From assembly GCA_963422465.1 (NCBI GenBank), contig OY730173.1, forward strand, positions 3,038,001 to 3,102,000: a DNA stretch of 64,000 nucleotides, given 5' to 3'. The translations under genes were made by a program, and so were the position numbers. This DNA comes from Lichina pygmaea. Taxonomy: Eukaryota > Ascomycota > Lichinomycetes > Lichinales > Lichinaceae. The stretch's first letter is position 1, and every line of letters begins with the position of its first letter. The notes under the pieces were generated by a model. It searched no databases and was not told the DNA's origin. It saw only the letters and a list, made by a program, of their open reading frames with translations. Shown piece after piece: positions 47,728-58,356 of the stretch.

Positions 47728-49619
47728 CGACCGTATAACATGCTGATACTTCGAAAAGCGTGGATCTCGAAGCCAATCAAACAGGACGTCATCTATGATG
47801 ACCGACAGGCTGTCGAGAAAGCGCTGACCAAACTCGCAAAGCTGCCGCCGCTGGTCACGCCTCTAGAAGTACGCTCCGGTGCCGATTCAGATACGACAGG
47901 GAGCCTTGTGCTAACTTCGTGAAGATATGCAAGCTGCGACGGAGCTTGAGAGAGGTGGCCCTCGGAAAGGCCTTTCTCTTGCAGGGCGGTACCATCACCT
48001 CTCATTATAGAGCAATACACCAACCCTGGCACTAACGCATTGGCCTAGGCGACTGTGCTGAACTGTTCGATTACTGCGAGCAGGTCGGTCAGACCGATGC
48101 CGTCCGGTGGCGACGCAGCTGACAGCGGAACCAGAGCGGCATCGATGCTAAGATCAAGCTACTGTTGCAGATGAGCTTGGTGTTGATCTGGGGTGCGAAA
48201 GTCCCCATGCAATCGTTGCACAGCGGACTAAGCACATGCTGCGACAGGATCGAATAAGCCCGTTGTCAGAGTGGCTCGCATGGCCGGGCAATTTGCCAAG
48301 TTCGTACTCTTGCCGGGTCTTCAGTCGACCGTTGGCTGAACCCAAGTATAGGCCCAGATCAAGCCCCTTCGAGACCGTCGACGGGAAGCAAATTCCTTCG
48401 TTCCGCGGCGACAACGTCAATGGCTTCGATCCATCCGAGCGAGCACCTGATCCATCACGCTTGGTCAGGTTGGTCCTCTGTCCTTCTGAAGGCGACGAGA
48501 GTAACTTGCGCTGATGATGTGGTCCGTTCAAGTGCCTACTTTCACTCGGCAGCTACCTTGAATCATGTCAGGGCGCAGCTTGCCTCTGGCATGGCTGATC
48601 TGCATTCGCCGCTTGACTGGGATCTCGGACACGTGCAATCGGCCACGGTGAAAGCAAAGTACCAGACGATCGTCCGATCCATCGCCGACTCTCTCCGCTT
48701 CATGAAGACCGTGGACGCAGACACGGCCGGGCAGCTGCAATCGGTGGATCTGTACACCAGCCACGAGGGCCTCTTGCTTGAGTATGAGCAGAGCTTGACA
48801 AGGAGACTGAAGAACCCTCCGAACCACCCTTCCGGAAGCAGCCAAAAACAACTAGGCGACGGCCATGCCAAGGGACAGCTGAGCAGCGACGACGGAAAAG
48901 GCTGGTACAACACGTCGGCACACTTCCTCTGGATCGGAGATCGGACGCGGCAGATCGACGGCGCTCACGTCGAGTACTTCCGTGGCCTCGAGAATCCCAT
49001 CGGCATCAAAGTGGGACCGACCATGGACGGGGACGGACTAATCCAACTGCTGGACGTCGTGAACCCCCGTCGAGAAGTCGGCAAAGTGACCCTCATCACT
49101 CGATACGGCGAGAAGAAAGTGGGAGATCTACTCGGTGACCACATCCAGGCGGTCAAACGCAGCGGCCACGTCGTCGTCTGGCAATGCGATCCCATGCACG
49201 GGTAGGCTGACCCGACTCCGTCGTCTTTCATCGGCCCCACAGCCCACCCACTTGATACCACGTCACTAACCACTCCTCCTCTTCTTCTTATTCTTCTTTG
49301 AAGGAACACATTCACCGCATCGGCAAGCGGTCTCAAGACGCGCAGCTTCAGCTCCATCTTCAGCGAACTGTCGCAGTCGCTCGCCATCCACGCCGCCAAC
49401 GGATCCTACCTCGGCGGCGTGCACCTCGAGCTGACCGGCGAGGCCGTCACCGAGTGCACTGGCGGCAGCGAGGGCCTCACAGATCACGACCTGCCGACCA
49501 ACTACACTACCTACTGCGATCCACGCCTCAACGAGAAACAGGCCCTCGAACTTGCCTTTTTGGTCGCCGGACACTATCGCGGCGGGCATGATGATGATGA
49601 CGGTGATGATGAGCAGTGA
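47590..49619 (+). CDS. Class II DAHP synthase (first step of the shikimate pathway)
   Basis: Condenses phosphoenolpyruvate and erythrose 4-phosphate. Exons from the conserved N-terminus are ..47704, 47759-47868, 47925-47988, 48049-48083, 48135-48192, 48248-48303, 48347-48468, 48533-49201 and 49304-49619, with phases that close throughout. Family marks are AWSPSSWISKPIKQDV across the first intron, LLQGGDCAELFDYCEQ, IWGSNKPVVRVARMAGQFAK, FRGDNVNGFDP, LHSPLDWDL, YTSHEGLLLEYEQ, WIGDRTRQIDGAHVEYFRG, GIKVGPTM, VWQCDPMHGNT, GVHLELTGEAVTECTGG and YCDPRLNEKQALELAFLVA. The enzyme core has 476 residues after the first splice. No ATG lies at the usual start; 47590 is the nearest in-frame ATG, inside the Yae1 region, so it may be the end of one large polypeptide. 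The 48304-48346 intron is the least certain. Confidence 0.88.
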
Positions 49620-50821
49620 TGGGGGATGGGGACTGGTCACAATGGTCACAATGGTCAGGATGCCCAGCGAGAGAGTAAGCCATGGCGATGGTGACGGCGA
49701 GGGGACTTTTCGTTTGCGCCTGCCTAGGGGAGGGAGAAGAAAGATCAAAAAGAGAAGAATTTTGCCTTGGGGTGTTCATTTGGAAAAAGAAGGACAGCCT
49801 TTTTTGTCTCTTCTCTCCGTTATATAGATTTTGGGGGAGGTTACATTTCATTCCTTCCCCTCCCCCCCCAAGAAAAAAGCTTTTTTGCTGGAAAGCAGAG
49901 CAAGAACCTTGAATTAGATCTCCTCTCATCTTCTGCTTCTCCCCTCCTCTCCCCTCTTCTCATCTTCTCTCTTCTCATCTCCTCTCCTGTCATCTCTTCA
50001 TTCGATTTTTTTTCACAGTAAGGTTTTCACGAGATGGCGTTTACACCGAGGCCGCTGGACTGGGCTGGGCTGCGAACACTGAGAGCAGTGATTAAAGTAC
50101 GGTACGGACACACTTGTCTGTCTGTCTTTCTCTCTGTCTACCTCTGCTGTTCGATGTTGTACTGTACGGCATCAAGCTGTTGCCTGTGGCGGTCGTCGTC
50201 GTACTCGTCCTTCCTGTCTTCGTCGTCGTCGGTATCCGTCCTATTTAGTCATCGCTCCCATCCCGGCCATCGCTCGCAGCTCCGCTCCATACGGTACGGT
50301 ACTGGTTACGGTAGCGGCAGACGACCGTTGAGCAATCATCGTCGAGAACTCTCTGGGACCCCGCGCCGATGATGATGATAATGATGACGATGACGATGAT
50401 GCTACTGCCTTCATTTTTATTGTTGTTCCGGTGTTGACTGGTCTGGCTGCGGCGCCAATCGTCGACGAAGATGATCAAGAGACTGATGCAGCTGATCTCT
50501 TGACCCACTGGCCGATCTGCTGTCGACCCCGCGGCGTCCTGCTACAGTACGTACCGTACCGTAGTGCAGTCTGCTTACATAATGAAACAGATTACAGCAC
50601 GCCCCACCACCCGGCATAGCGGCGGGCTTGTGAGTGCGAGACATAAGCTCAAGTAGGCATCGTTGAGCATGGACCACTGTCTTCAGGGAGTCAGGACGAT
50701 TCCTCGAGCTCGTTCCAAAACACTTCTCCGCACAGGTCGGTGTACCGGTAGACCAGCTTGGCCCGGTTTCAGGTCGCTCGCAGCCCCTTTTGGCTCTTTC
50801 CAACGCTCGAGATCCCCAGCC
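49620..50821. other. Intergenic with a pyrimidine-rich tract
   Basis: A strongly CT-rich stretch at 49918-49990 (CTCCTCTCATCTTC-like units) resembles fungal promoter or leader sequence and is followed by an isolated ATG frame at 50034 with no family match. TGATGATGATAATGATGACG-type repeats lie near 50370. The promoter of the PrpD gene is expected near the right end. Confidence 0.45.
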
Positions 50822-52489
50822 ATGGAAGCCTCTCCGCGACTGAAGCGCTTTGATCCGGAGATTGTAGATATTGCAAAATATGTGCATAGATATGAAGTTC
50901 AATCCGAACTTGCAGTACGTTTGTTTGTTTTGTTTCCTTCGGGCTCAGTGGCTAGTCTTCAGTCCAACCTTTTGGGCATCTTCGAAAGAGGACTGACCGT
51001 CTCTGCCTTTGAGAGAGTAGTACGATACTGCCCATCTCGTCTTTCTCGATACTCTCGGCTGTGGGCTCGAAGCCCTCAGATTCCAAGAGTGTCGGAAGCT
51101 CCTCGGACCCGTTGTCGACGGTACCGTTGTCTCCAACGGCACTCGGGTTCCGGGCACAGATTTCCAGTTGGATCCCGTCAACGGAGCGTTCAATATTGGT
51201 GCCATGATCAGGTGGCTCGATTACAATGACTGCTGGCTCGCCGCCGAATGGGGCCATCCGTCGGACAATCTCGGGGGAATCTTGGCCGTGGCCGATTGGG
51301 TATCCCGGACCAATCGTGGTGGTGGCAAGCTCGGCAAAGGCTCCATCTTTCGGGTCAAGGACGTGCTTCGGGCTATGATCAAGGCCCACGAAATTCAGGG
51401 CTGTCTGGCTCTGGAGAACTCGTTCAACAAAGCGGGATTGGACCATGTCGTGCTGGTCAAGGTTGCAACTGCCGCCGTCGTGTCGGATATGCTGGGCCTG
51501 TCAGAGGAACAGACGGCAAGTGCGCTGTCGCAGGCCTGGGTAGATGGCCAGAGTCTGCGTACCTACAGACATGCGCCGAACACAATGTCGAGAAAGTCGT
51601 GGGCCGCCGGCGATGCCTGTCAGAGAGCAGTGGGCCTGGCGTTGAAGGTCCAGCGAGGCGAAGAAGGTGTCCCTACCGTCTTATCCGCCCCCGTCTGGGG
51701 ATTCTACGATGTGTCTTTCAAGGGGCAGAAATTCAGGTTCCAGAGGCCTTACGGAACGTATGTCATGGAGAACATCTTGTTCAAGGTATCCTACCCGGGT
51801 AAGTCAGCTCTGTCAGCCCGTGCACCGTTCCGAATGTGACTGAAGTCCGAGCGTCAGCCGAGTTCCACTCGCAAACCGCCATCGAAGCGGCCAAGCACAT
51901 CCGCGAGCGGCTACACGCCCAGGGTCGATCAGCTGAGGACATCTCGGAGATCACGATACGCACGCATGAGGCTTGCGTGCGCATCATCGACAAGCAGTTC
52001 AAGCCCATGGACAATTTCGCCGACCGGGACCACTGCATCCAGTACATGGTCGCCACGATGCTCGTGTTCGGACGACTCCAGGCAACCGACTACAGCGACA
52101 GGGGCGAGGCCGCCACGTCTCCTCTGGTCGAGTCCCTGCGCAAGCGGATCGCCTGCGTCGAGGATACGCAGTTCACTAAGGACTACCACGACGCAAGCCT
52201 CCGGCACATTCCCAACGCCCTGACGGTCAAGCTACACGACGGCTCGACGCTCGAGGAGGTATCCGTCGAGGCTCCCCTCGGTCACAGGTCTCGGCGGGAC
52301 GAGGCCAAGCCGGAGATCATGGCCAAGTACAAGCGTCACCTGAGCCCCCACTTCCCGCCGGCACGGGTCGAGGGACTCGTGGCGCTCGCCAACGACGCAG
52401 AGCGTCTGCAGTCGATGGAGGTTGATCGATACGTCGATCTCTACGTCAAGGAGGCTGCATCTGCATCACCACCACCGACATCGGCCTAA
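50822..52489 (+). CDS. PDH1: 2-methylcitrate dehydratase (MmgE/PrpD family)
   Basis: Dehydrates 2-methylcitrate in the mitochondrial methylcitrate cycle that disposes of propionyl-CoA. Exons 50822-50914, 51021-51798 and 51858-52489 join in frame for about 500 residues. Marks include [24 protein letters not shown] across intron 1, [94 protein letters not shown] and [16 protein letters not shown] across intron 2. The first Met lies directly before the conserved [12 protein letters not shown], with no obvious mitochondrial presequence; an upstream exon or a cytosolic form is possible. No other methylcitrate-cycle gene is seen here. Length matches the eukaryotic PrpD proteins. Confidence 0.95.
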
Positions 52490-52849
52490 GCAGCGGTACA
52501 TACTATATATGAAGCTACGTCCGTCTTTGGATACAAAAGTCTTTTTTTTTCCCCCTCCGCTTCTGCTCCTGCTGCCCTCAAGGTATCACTAGTCGATGAG
52601 TGAGCGAGCGAGTAAGTGAGTGAAACAGATAATATATTCGTACAGTAAATCATTTCAACTCCAAACCGTCAAGCATCCGGTGCTCAGCCCTACCAACAAC
52701 CTCGTCCTAGATCCCGTAGATGACACTTTCCTCTTCGCCCTGCAACCCACCCAAACACAATCCATCACCTCCATTCGGTCAATTTTCCTCGTTGGCGGGG
52801 TCGTTTCTTTGGTTAAAAATGGGGCTCTATGTGGTGTGGTGCCATGAAG

Positions 52850-52990
52850 CGTGATTACATGGAGCGTCACTACATGAAGCGTCACTACATGGAACATGAC
52901 TGCATGAAGTGTGAGCCCAGAAAGCGTAGCTCCATAAAGTACAAATCCATGAGGTGTGGCTCCGTGGAGCGTGACCCCATGATGTCCAAG
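52850..52990. repeat. Diverged tandem array of about 15-base units
   Basis: About nine imperfect copies of ACATGAAGCGTCACT (variants ACATGGAGCGTCACT, GCATGAAGTGTGAG and others). Copies at the left end are the most alike. Confidence 0.75.
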
Positions 52991-53117
52991 TATCTAGATA
53001 CTGCAAGGTTGGAAACAGTCGTGAAGTGAACGTGAGGGAGTGAGGGAGTGACACTGCTCTGCGCTGCTCTGCTCTGCTTCATGAATCTTCTTCTGCTCCA
53101 TGAATCTTGTTCTGCTT

Positions 53118-53193
53118 TGTGGGCCTTGGTCTGCTCCGCTCATCTTGCTCTGCTCTGTGGGCCTTGGTCTGCTCCGCTCATCTTGCTCTACGG
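53118..53193. repeat. Two direct repeats of 38 bases
   Basis: The unit starting TGTGGGCCTTGGTCTGCTCC occurs at 53118 and again at 53156; the copies are almost identical through their first 34 bases. Confidence 0.85.
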
Positions 53194-53645
53194 TACACCG
53201 CGGTTCTTGCTCTGAGAATAATCGCTCTGCTCTGTGCTCCTGTTCTGCTCTGTTCTGCTCGGCTCTGTGAATCCCCCTTGTATGTCAGGCTAGGTTTCCT
53301 CATGTCCTCGGCTTCCCCAACATCAATGGCACTTGGTGCTTGGCTCCTGGTGCTTTGTGCACGGTGCCTGTTCAGTTGTCTGTTGTTATCAGGGATACAA
53401 TAAGTAGTTGCTGTCTTTAACAGTTGCTTTCTTGTCGTCATGGAATGTCGGTATCATGCTGTCATATAGCTGTTTGTTGCTCTGGACAGTTGCTATCATG
53501 CTGTCACTCAAGTTGCTGAATCATAAACACATCAGAAACTTCTGAGGCATGCATACAAAATATGGCCAGGCCCTGATAGATCACACTGCATTGTATGTGC
53601 GTATATATAGGTAGACGAGTGCGTACAGAGGTCCCCCTTCGTACG

Positions 53646-54713
53646 TCACTCCCAGCCTGATATGTCAAAGGAGAATTTCCGGTCCCGCCGCTCAGCCGGT
53701 ACCGGCCGCGCCTGCTCCTCGAACAGCGTTCGTTCAAGGTACGTCACGCGCCCGCTGTGGTTGACCAGGATGATGGTCTGCTTCTGCGTGCCGTAGACTG
53801 GGGAGGCAGCTCGTTTCTCAGGCGAGATGCTGGCTGCTGCTGGTACTTGACCCTCCAGAGATTCGCTGCGGGGCGTGGGCGCCGTTTCATGTGCCGACGT
53901 CGTCGACACGTCCGCTCGAATCACGGGGATGAAGATGCTGTGTCGTAACTGCTTGAGATATGCCTCGAGCGTGTCGTTCTCTTTCCTTGCGGGCAGCGTG
54001 TCGTGCGAGAGTACGTCAAACAACCGTCGGGTGAGACGGTCTTCGGGTTCCTGGCTCGCTACACTTTCTTCAATGGTGCGCGACAGGAGCTCGGTGCCCA
54101 TGCGAACCTTTGGCCAAGGATCACGAAAAGCAGAATTGCTCAGACCGTGCACTTCACCGGGTCCTTCGAGGATCCACTGCGCCGCAGCGGTCTCCGGCGA
54201 CCTGTTGGATACGATCGCCAAGGGCAGGATCCCATCTGGACGCCCTCTCCTCAGCTTTCCGCATAGTAGCGAGAAGCCTCCCACGTCCTGAAAGAAACCG
54301 TCCATGAGCGAGTCATCGACGAGATCCTCGACGGTATACTGATGGTCCACTGGACGCTTCAACCAGGCATTTACGATTTCTCCGCGCGACCGAGCGCCAA
54401 TCACCGGCGGCGCACCTTCTTGGCCCTGCTCCCGAAAGTTGGTGAGGATCGCGATCCGGCCCTGGAGGGTGACCCCGAGCCACGTTCCGCGCTCAGGGCG
54501 AAGTAGATCCCGTCCACCTAAGACGTGGGAGTCTGGAGGTGGCCAGAAACCGGCCGGTGCAGTCGGGCGATCTAGAAACTCCTACGAAAGTGGAGACGTG
54601 ACTCAGCCAACTGAGCCGAGACGCTTGACGGCGGAATGTCCTCGTACATCTCGGTTGTTGAGGATGATCAAGGGATAATCTGGGTGCGAGGTGGAGAGTA
54701 GGACGATACACAT
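53646..54713 (-). CDS. TANGO2/NRDE-family protein
   Basis: Exons 54713-54648 and 54581-53646 give about 333 residues. The N-terminal Cys (MCIVLLSTSHPDYPLIILNN) and the motif NNRDEFLDRPTAP, created across the single intron, define the NRDE/TANGO2 family; WLGVTLQGRIAILTNFRE and PVIGARSRGEIVNAWL are further conserved segments. TANGO2 proteins are linked to Golgi organisation and, more recently, to haem and lipid metabolism; the biochemical reaction is not settled. The N-terminal Cys hints at an Ntn-hydrolase-like fold, an inference from the family. A Ser/Pro-rich insert lies near residue 270 before TIILVNHSGRVTYLERTLFE. The N-terminus is complete and length is normal. Confidence 0.92.
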
Positions 54714-55558
54714 CCTTCCGCCGGCTGCGACACGAGTCAAATGCGGTCAACGATTGCTGTTGACCCTGCTGTTGACCCTGTTGTTTGCCGTCCTCGGTGT
54801 TGCCAGCTGCCACGTGATCTTCTTGACGCGGTAAGTTCCCGCGGCATGACTACCGGTACCGGTAATATGCAGCCCTGTATTAGCGCGCCAGGCGGACAAG
54901 CATTGTTCCGCCTCAACCAATCAGGTCGCTTGACGCGCTTGGACTGCGGGCGACTTCAAACGACGTCCATATGATACTGCGTTCCATGTTTGACAGCTTC
55001 GTCGCAAGACGTTTCGATGGGGGTGAACTTGGCGACGACGGGCCCAATGCATTGGTTGTCATTGTCGCCCTATGCCTTGGTCGACCGGCCACGGCATCCA
55101 GCGTGAGGACCCGCACGGTCCATTTATTGAGAAAAGCGGCTCCATTGAGCTCGATGAAACCAGCGCAGCTTCGAGGTGTCGAGCCTGCTTTCGAACATGA
55201 TACGCCAACCGGCACAGTTGGGCCATCGGGCATCGGGCGCCGGGCGTCGGTGGCCCCGGCATGGACGCGTCAATGGCAGCAGAAATACAAATGCCCGCTG
55301 CTTTCCTCCTTTGTTCTCCTTTCGATTGCGTTGAACAATCGAGTCGGTTCCGTCTTTCCTTCATTCAGCTTCCCTGCTCTATTGTCTCTCGGCCACCTGG
55401 TGCCGAGCGATATCCCCTTCCATTCACTTCGATCAACTGCTCGAGGCATTGATCGACCCTATATATTTGTCGTCGCTCCTTCACTGCCTGTCCGTCCCCT
55501 GTTTCTCCTCGCCATCCAAAAGCAGATCCTCTGGAGGACCGTGAAGCCAGTCTTCGCC
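54714..55558. other. Divergent intergenic region
   Basis: Separates the TANGO2-like and Ser/Thr-rich protein genes. The right part (55300-55550) is pyrimidine-rich and open in one frame, but reads like leader sequence. Nothing else is recognised. Confidence 0.4.
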
Positions 55559-57824
55559 ATGGCCCCAACTCTTACTCCCCTAATACTTTCGGCTCTGATC
55601 CTGAGCACGGCGGCTGGTCCGCTAGGATACAACGGAGAACGGCTGCGGTAAGTGGAGACCTGTCTCGCTGTGACCAGACTCGGCGCCATCTAATTCGCCC
55701 TCTCCTAGAGTCCGTGACGCGTCACTCTCCGACAACTCTTCCCCGGCGGTTCCAGACCTGCTGGCGGCATCGACGCCGGAATCGGCGGTGGCACAGCCCG
55801 CGTTAGAGCCTTCCGCCGTTGTCGACGCTCTCGGTGGGCAAGGGCCAGGATCCGACAACACAGTCATCGTTCCTCTTTCGCCGTCGGTCTTGCCAGAAAA
55901 TGGTGCGGTCGTCACCTTCTTAGACCCAGACGGCAGACCAGTCGCCACGGAGACTCTCACAACGCTGGCTGTCACCTCGTACGTTCCAGCCGGTACTGCG
56001 TCTGAGGAGAGCCTGCCGGTGGCCACGGAGTCAGACGCTGTCGAATCTTCGCTTGCCGACCCCGCACCAAGCCCGTCGACCGGAAGAGATGCGTCCGAAA
56101 AGCAGCAGGGTGAGGTCCCTGCTCTCGGTAACGGCCCGCAAACGTCCGCATTTGACTTCAGCTCGCTGGCGTCAACGGTCTCGGCTCCGGCGGCGGCGTC
56201 GCCCTCGAGCCCTGAAACTGCCTCGGTGGCAACTAGTCAGGCTTCCGAGGAGCAGCAGGGCTCCGCCCTTGCGCCGGACAACGGGCCCAACGCGCCTGAC
56301 TTCGACATCAGCCCCTCTGCTCCAACCACTCCAGCCCTTGTCGCCTCCTCGCCAGCAAGCTCCGCCGCAGAGTCGCTGACAGCTAGCAACCCTTCGGAGA
56401 AGCAACAAGGCTCGGTGCCTGCAGTGGGAAACAGCCCCGATTCGGCCCCTCTTTCGTTCACGTCTGCCGCCGAAGAGGAAACTTCTGCTTCGACGGTCGC
56501 CCCGCAGACTCAAGAGTCGGTCGGCGCTCCGGGCACCTCTGCTCAGAACGCTATTCCTGTCGTCAACACCGATGCGTCGGAGGCGGGCTCCCCAGATCCT
56601 CAAACGGAAAGTAGTGTGTCGGATGCGACTTCCACACCGGCGGTGGACGTCGCGTCGGCCACCGGAGCTGCAGAGGACCCCGTCGCGTCTTCGTTGGCGG
56701 TGATCGCATCCCCCAGCCCTACTCCAAGCTCTCAACCATCGGAACCGGCACAAGGAGCAGATGGCGTATCGCAAACGCTCTCCGACGTTCCTGCCATCGC
56801 CAGCACAGATGAAGCCTCCCCGTCGTCCTCCGGTGTGGCGCTACCATCTCCTCCAGCCGAAACCGTGAGCATACCATCTATCGAGGCCTCGCAATCGTTG
56901 CAGGACCCGGACACGACAGCTCGGATCGCACCGACCGACACTGTTCTAGCCGAGCCAAGCCAGCTGTTCTCCATCTACGCCACCTCTGTTGATTTCGATG
57001 CGGTCGCTGGAGGTAGCACGGTGAATCCTCAGCAGTCTCAGTCAGACCAACCCTCCAGCAGCGTGGAGCAACTCGCCCCGACGGACAGTCCGCTCGACTC
57101 GGCAGAATCGTCGCCTGCAACGACTGATTCTTCCGGCGGAGCCCTTGCTCAGCCGGTGCCGTCGTCGACGGCGTCCACGGCTGAAAGCAGCGCGCCTGTC
57201 TCTTCGTCATCCGCACCATCTCAGGCCCAAGGCATCGCGTCGGCATCAAGCTCTCCGCAGCTACCAGGCCAGTCTGGAGCCGAGCCGATCAGCAGCAGCG
57301 TCCCTGCCGCGCCTTCTCCGCCCAACGCTGTCTCAGATGTAACCATCACGCTGCCTGGACCTCCCAACGTGCTCCAAGCGAGCGCCACCCTCTCACCGCT
57401 GTCATCAAGCGCGGTATCGTCTGCAGCGCCTCCTGTCGACGGCGTTGGCACTTCGTCGCTGCCTGACACTGTCGGGGCCTCATCGGCATCGTCTCAACCA
57501 ACATCCGCGTCTTCGGATCCGATCGGGGCAAATCCAACGTCGGTGGATGGCCCAGGCTCGCCTGAGGCACCGATCTTAGCTACGACAACAACAGTATTCA
57601 TCTCAGAGACGGCGACGAGCACGGAAGAGGCTCCCGGCATCACCATCATCCCGATCGATGGCAACAAGGGCGAGGAGGGCTTCCAGGGCCAACTCCGGGT
57701 GCTCGCCGCGCCGCAAGGGGACATTGACGGCGATGCTCTTCTCGTCCAGGAGAAGACCGTCACGATGACGGCGACATCTACCGTCACCGCCACGGTCACT
57801 GCGACTATCTTGTCATCCGTCTAG
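55559..57824 (+). CDS. Ser/Thr/Pro/Ala-rich secreted (mucin-like) protein
   Basis: Exons 55559-55647 and 55709-57824 encode about 734 residues. MAPTLTPLILSALILSTAAG is a good signal peptide. The rest is dominated by Ser, Thr, Pro, Ala and acidic residues, which suggests heavy O-mannosylation and a cell-wall or extracellular location. Three copies of a 50-residue unit lie near residues 158, 208 and 258, keyed by SEKQQGEVPALGNGP, SEEQQGSALAPDNGP and SEKQQGSVPAVGNSP. The C-terminus is Thr/Val-rich (TVTMTATSTVTATVTATIL) and lacks a clear GPI signal. Conserved-looking non-repeat segments are AVVTFLDPDGRPVATET near the start and GITIIPIDGNKGEEGFQGQL near the end. No enzymatic domain is seen. Confidence 0.85.
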
Positions 57825-58356
57825 CTAGCATTGTACGGAGTACCGGGGAGGGACATGACAGAATCTACTGCCGCTACTGTTCTGCGTTGTGCTTGGCCTG
57901 CATAGGGACAGACATACCAAGATAGAGATTGTCATCAGGGTAGACTGGTTGGCTTCACAATAGAGCGTGCATCGACCGCAATTGAACTTCCTCGGCTCGA
58001 AGCAAGTAGCGGATTGGCCTGTCGTCTTGCTTGATTAGTAATTGCCGAAGTTCTTGTAGAAGGGTGCGAAGGGGTATCGTGGGTGATGTCATAATTTTAG
58101 ACAGACGAGCCTGTTTGTAGGAAATCCGAACGGGCGACGTTGCGTAGTGTAGTGACTCGAGAAGAGATGCGAGCTTCGTCATCGACCTTGTTCTGCTTTC
58201 ACGCCCCGACACGCAGTCATGTTTGGTGGTCCGGTAAGCCGTCCTACATGCTGTAGGCCTTGTTGATACCCCGCAACTTGTGTATCTGTCTGCGAGCTGT
58301 TTTGAGTACAAGAGCGTCGACCCACCCCCTGACCTTCCAGTCTGGAATGAGCGCCG
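57825..58356. other. Intergenic
   Basis: No gene is supported. A minus-strand open frame at 57955-58440 has no recognisable homology and overlaps the likely promoter and first exon of the next gene. Confidence 0.4.

Larger units (their letters stand above)
52490..53645. other. Intergenic with diverged tandem repeats
   Basis: Contains the two repeat arrays annotated separately and CTCTGCTCTG-type low-complexity sequence at 53050-53270. No gene is recognised. Confidence 0.5.

Noticed and set aside
50034-50372. Open frame starting MAFTPRPLDWAGLRTLR after a CT-rich promoter-like stretch
   Set aside because: The promoter-like context is suggestive, but the frame degenerates into Ser/Cys/Tyr-rich repeats and no following exon could be found.
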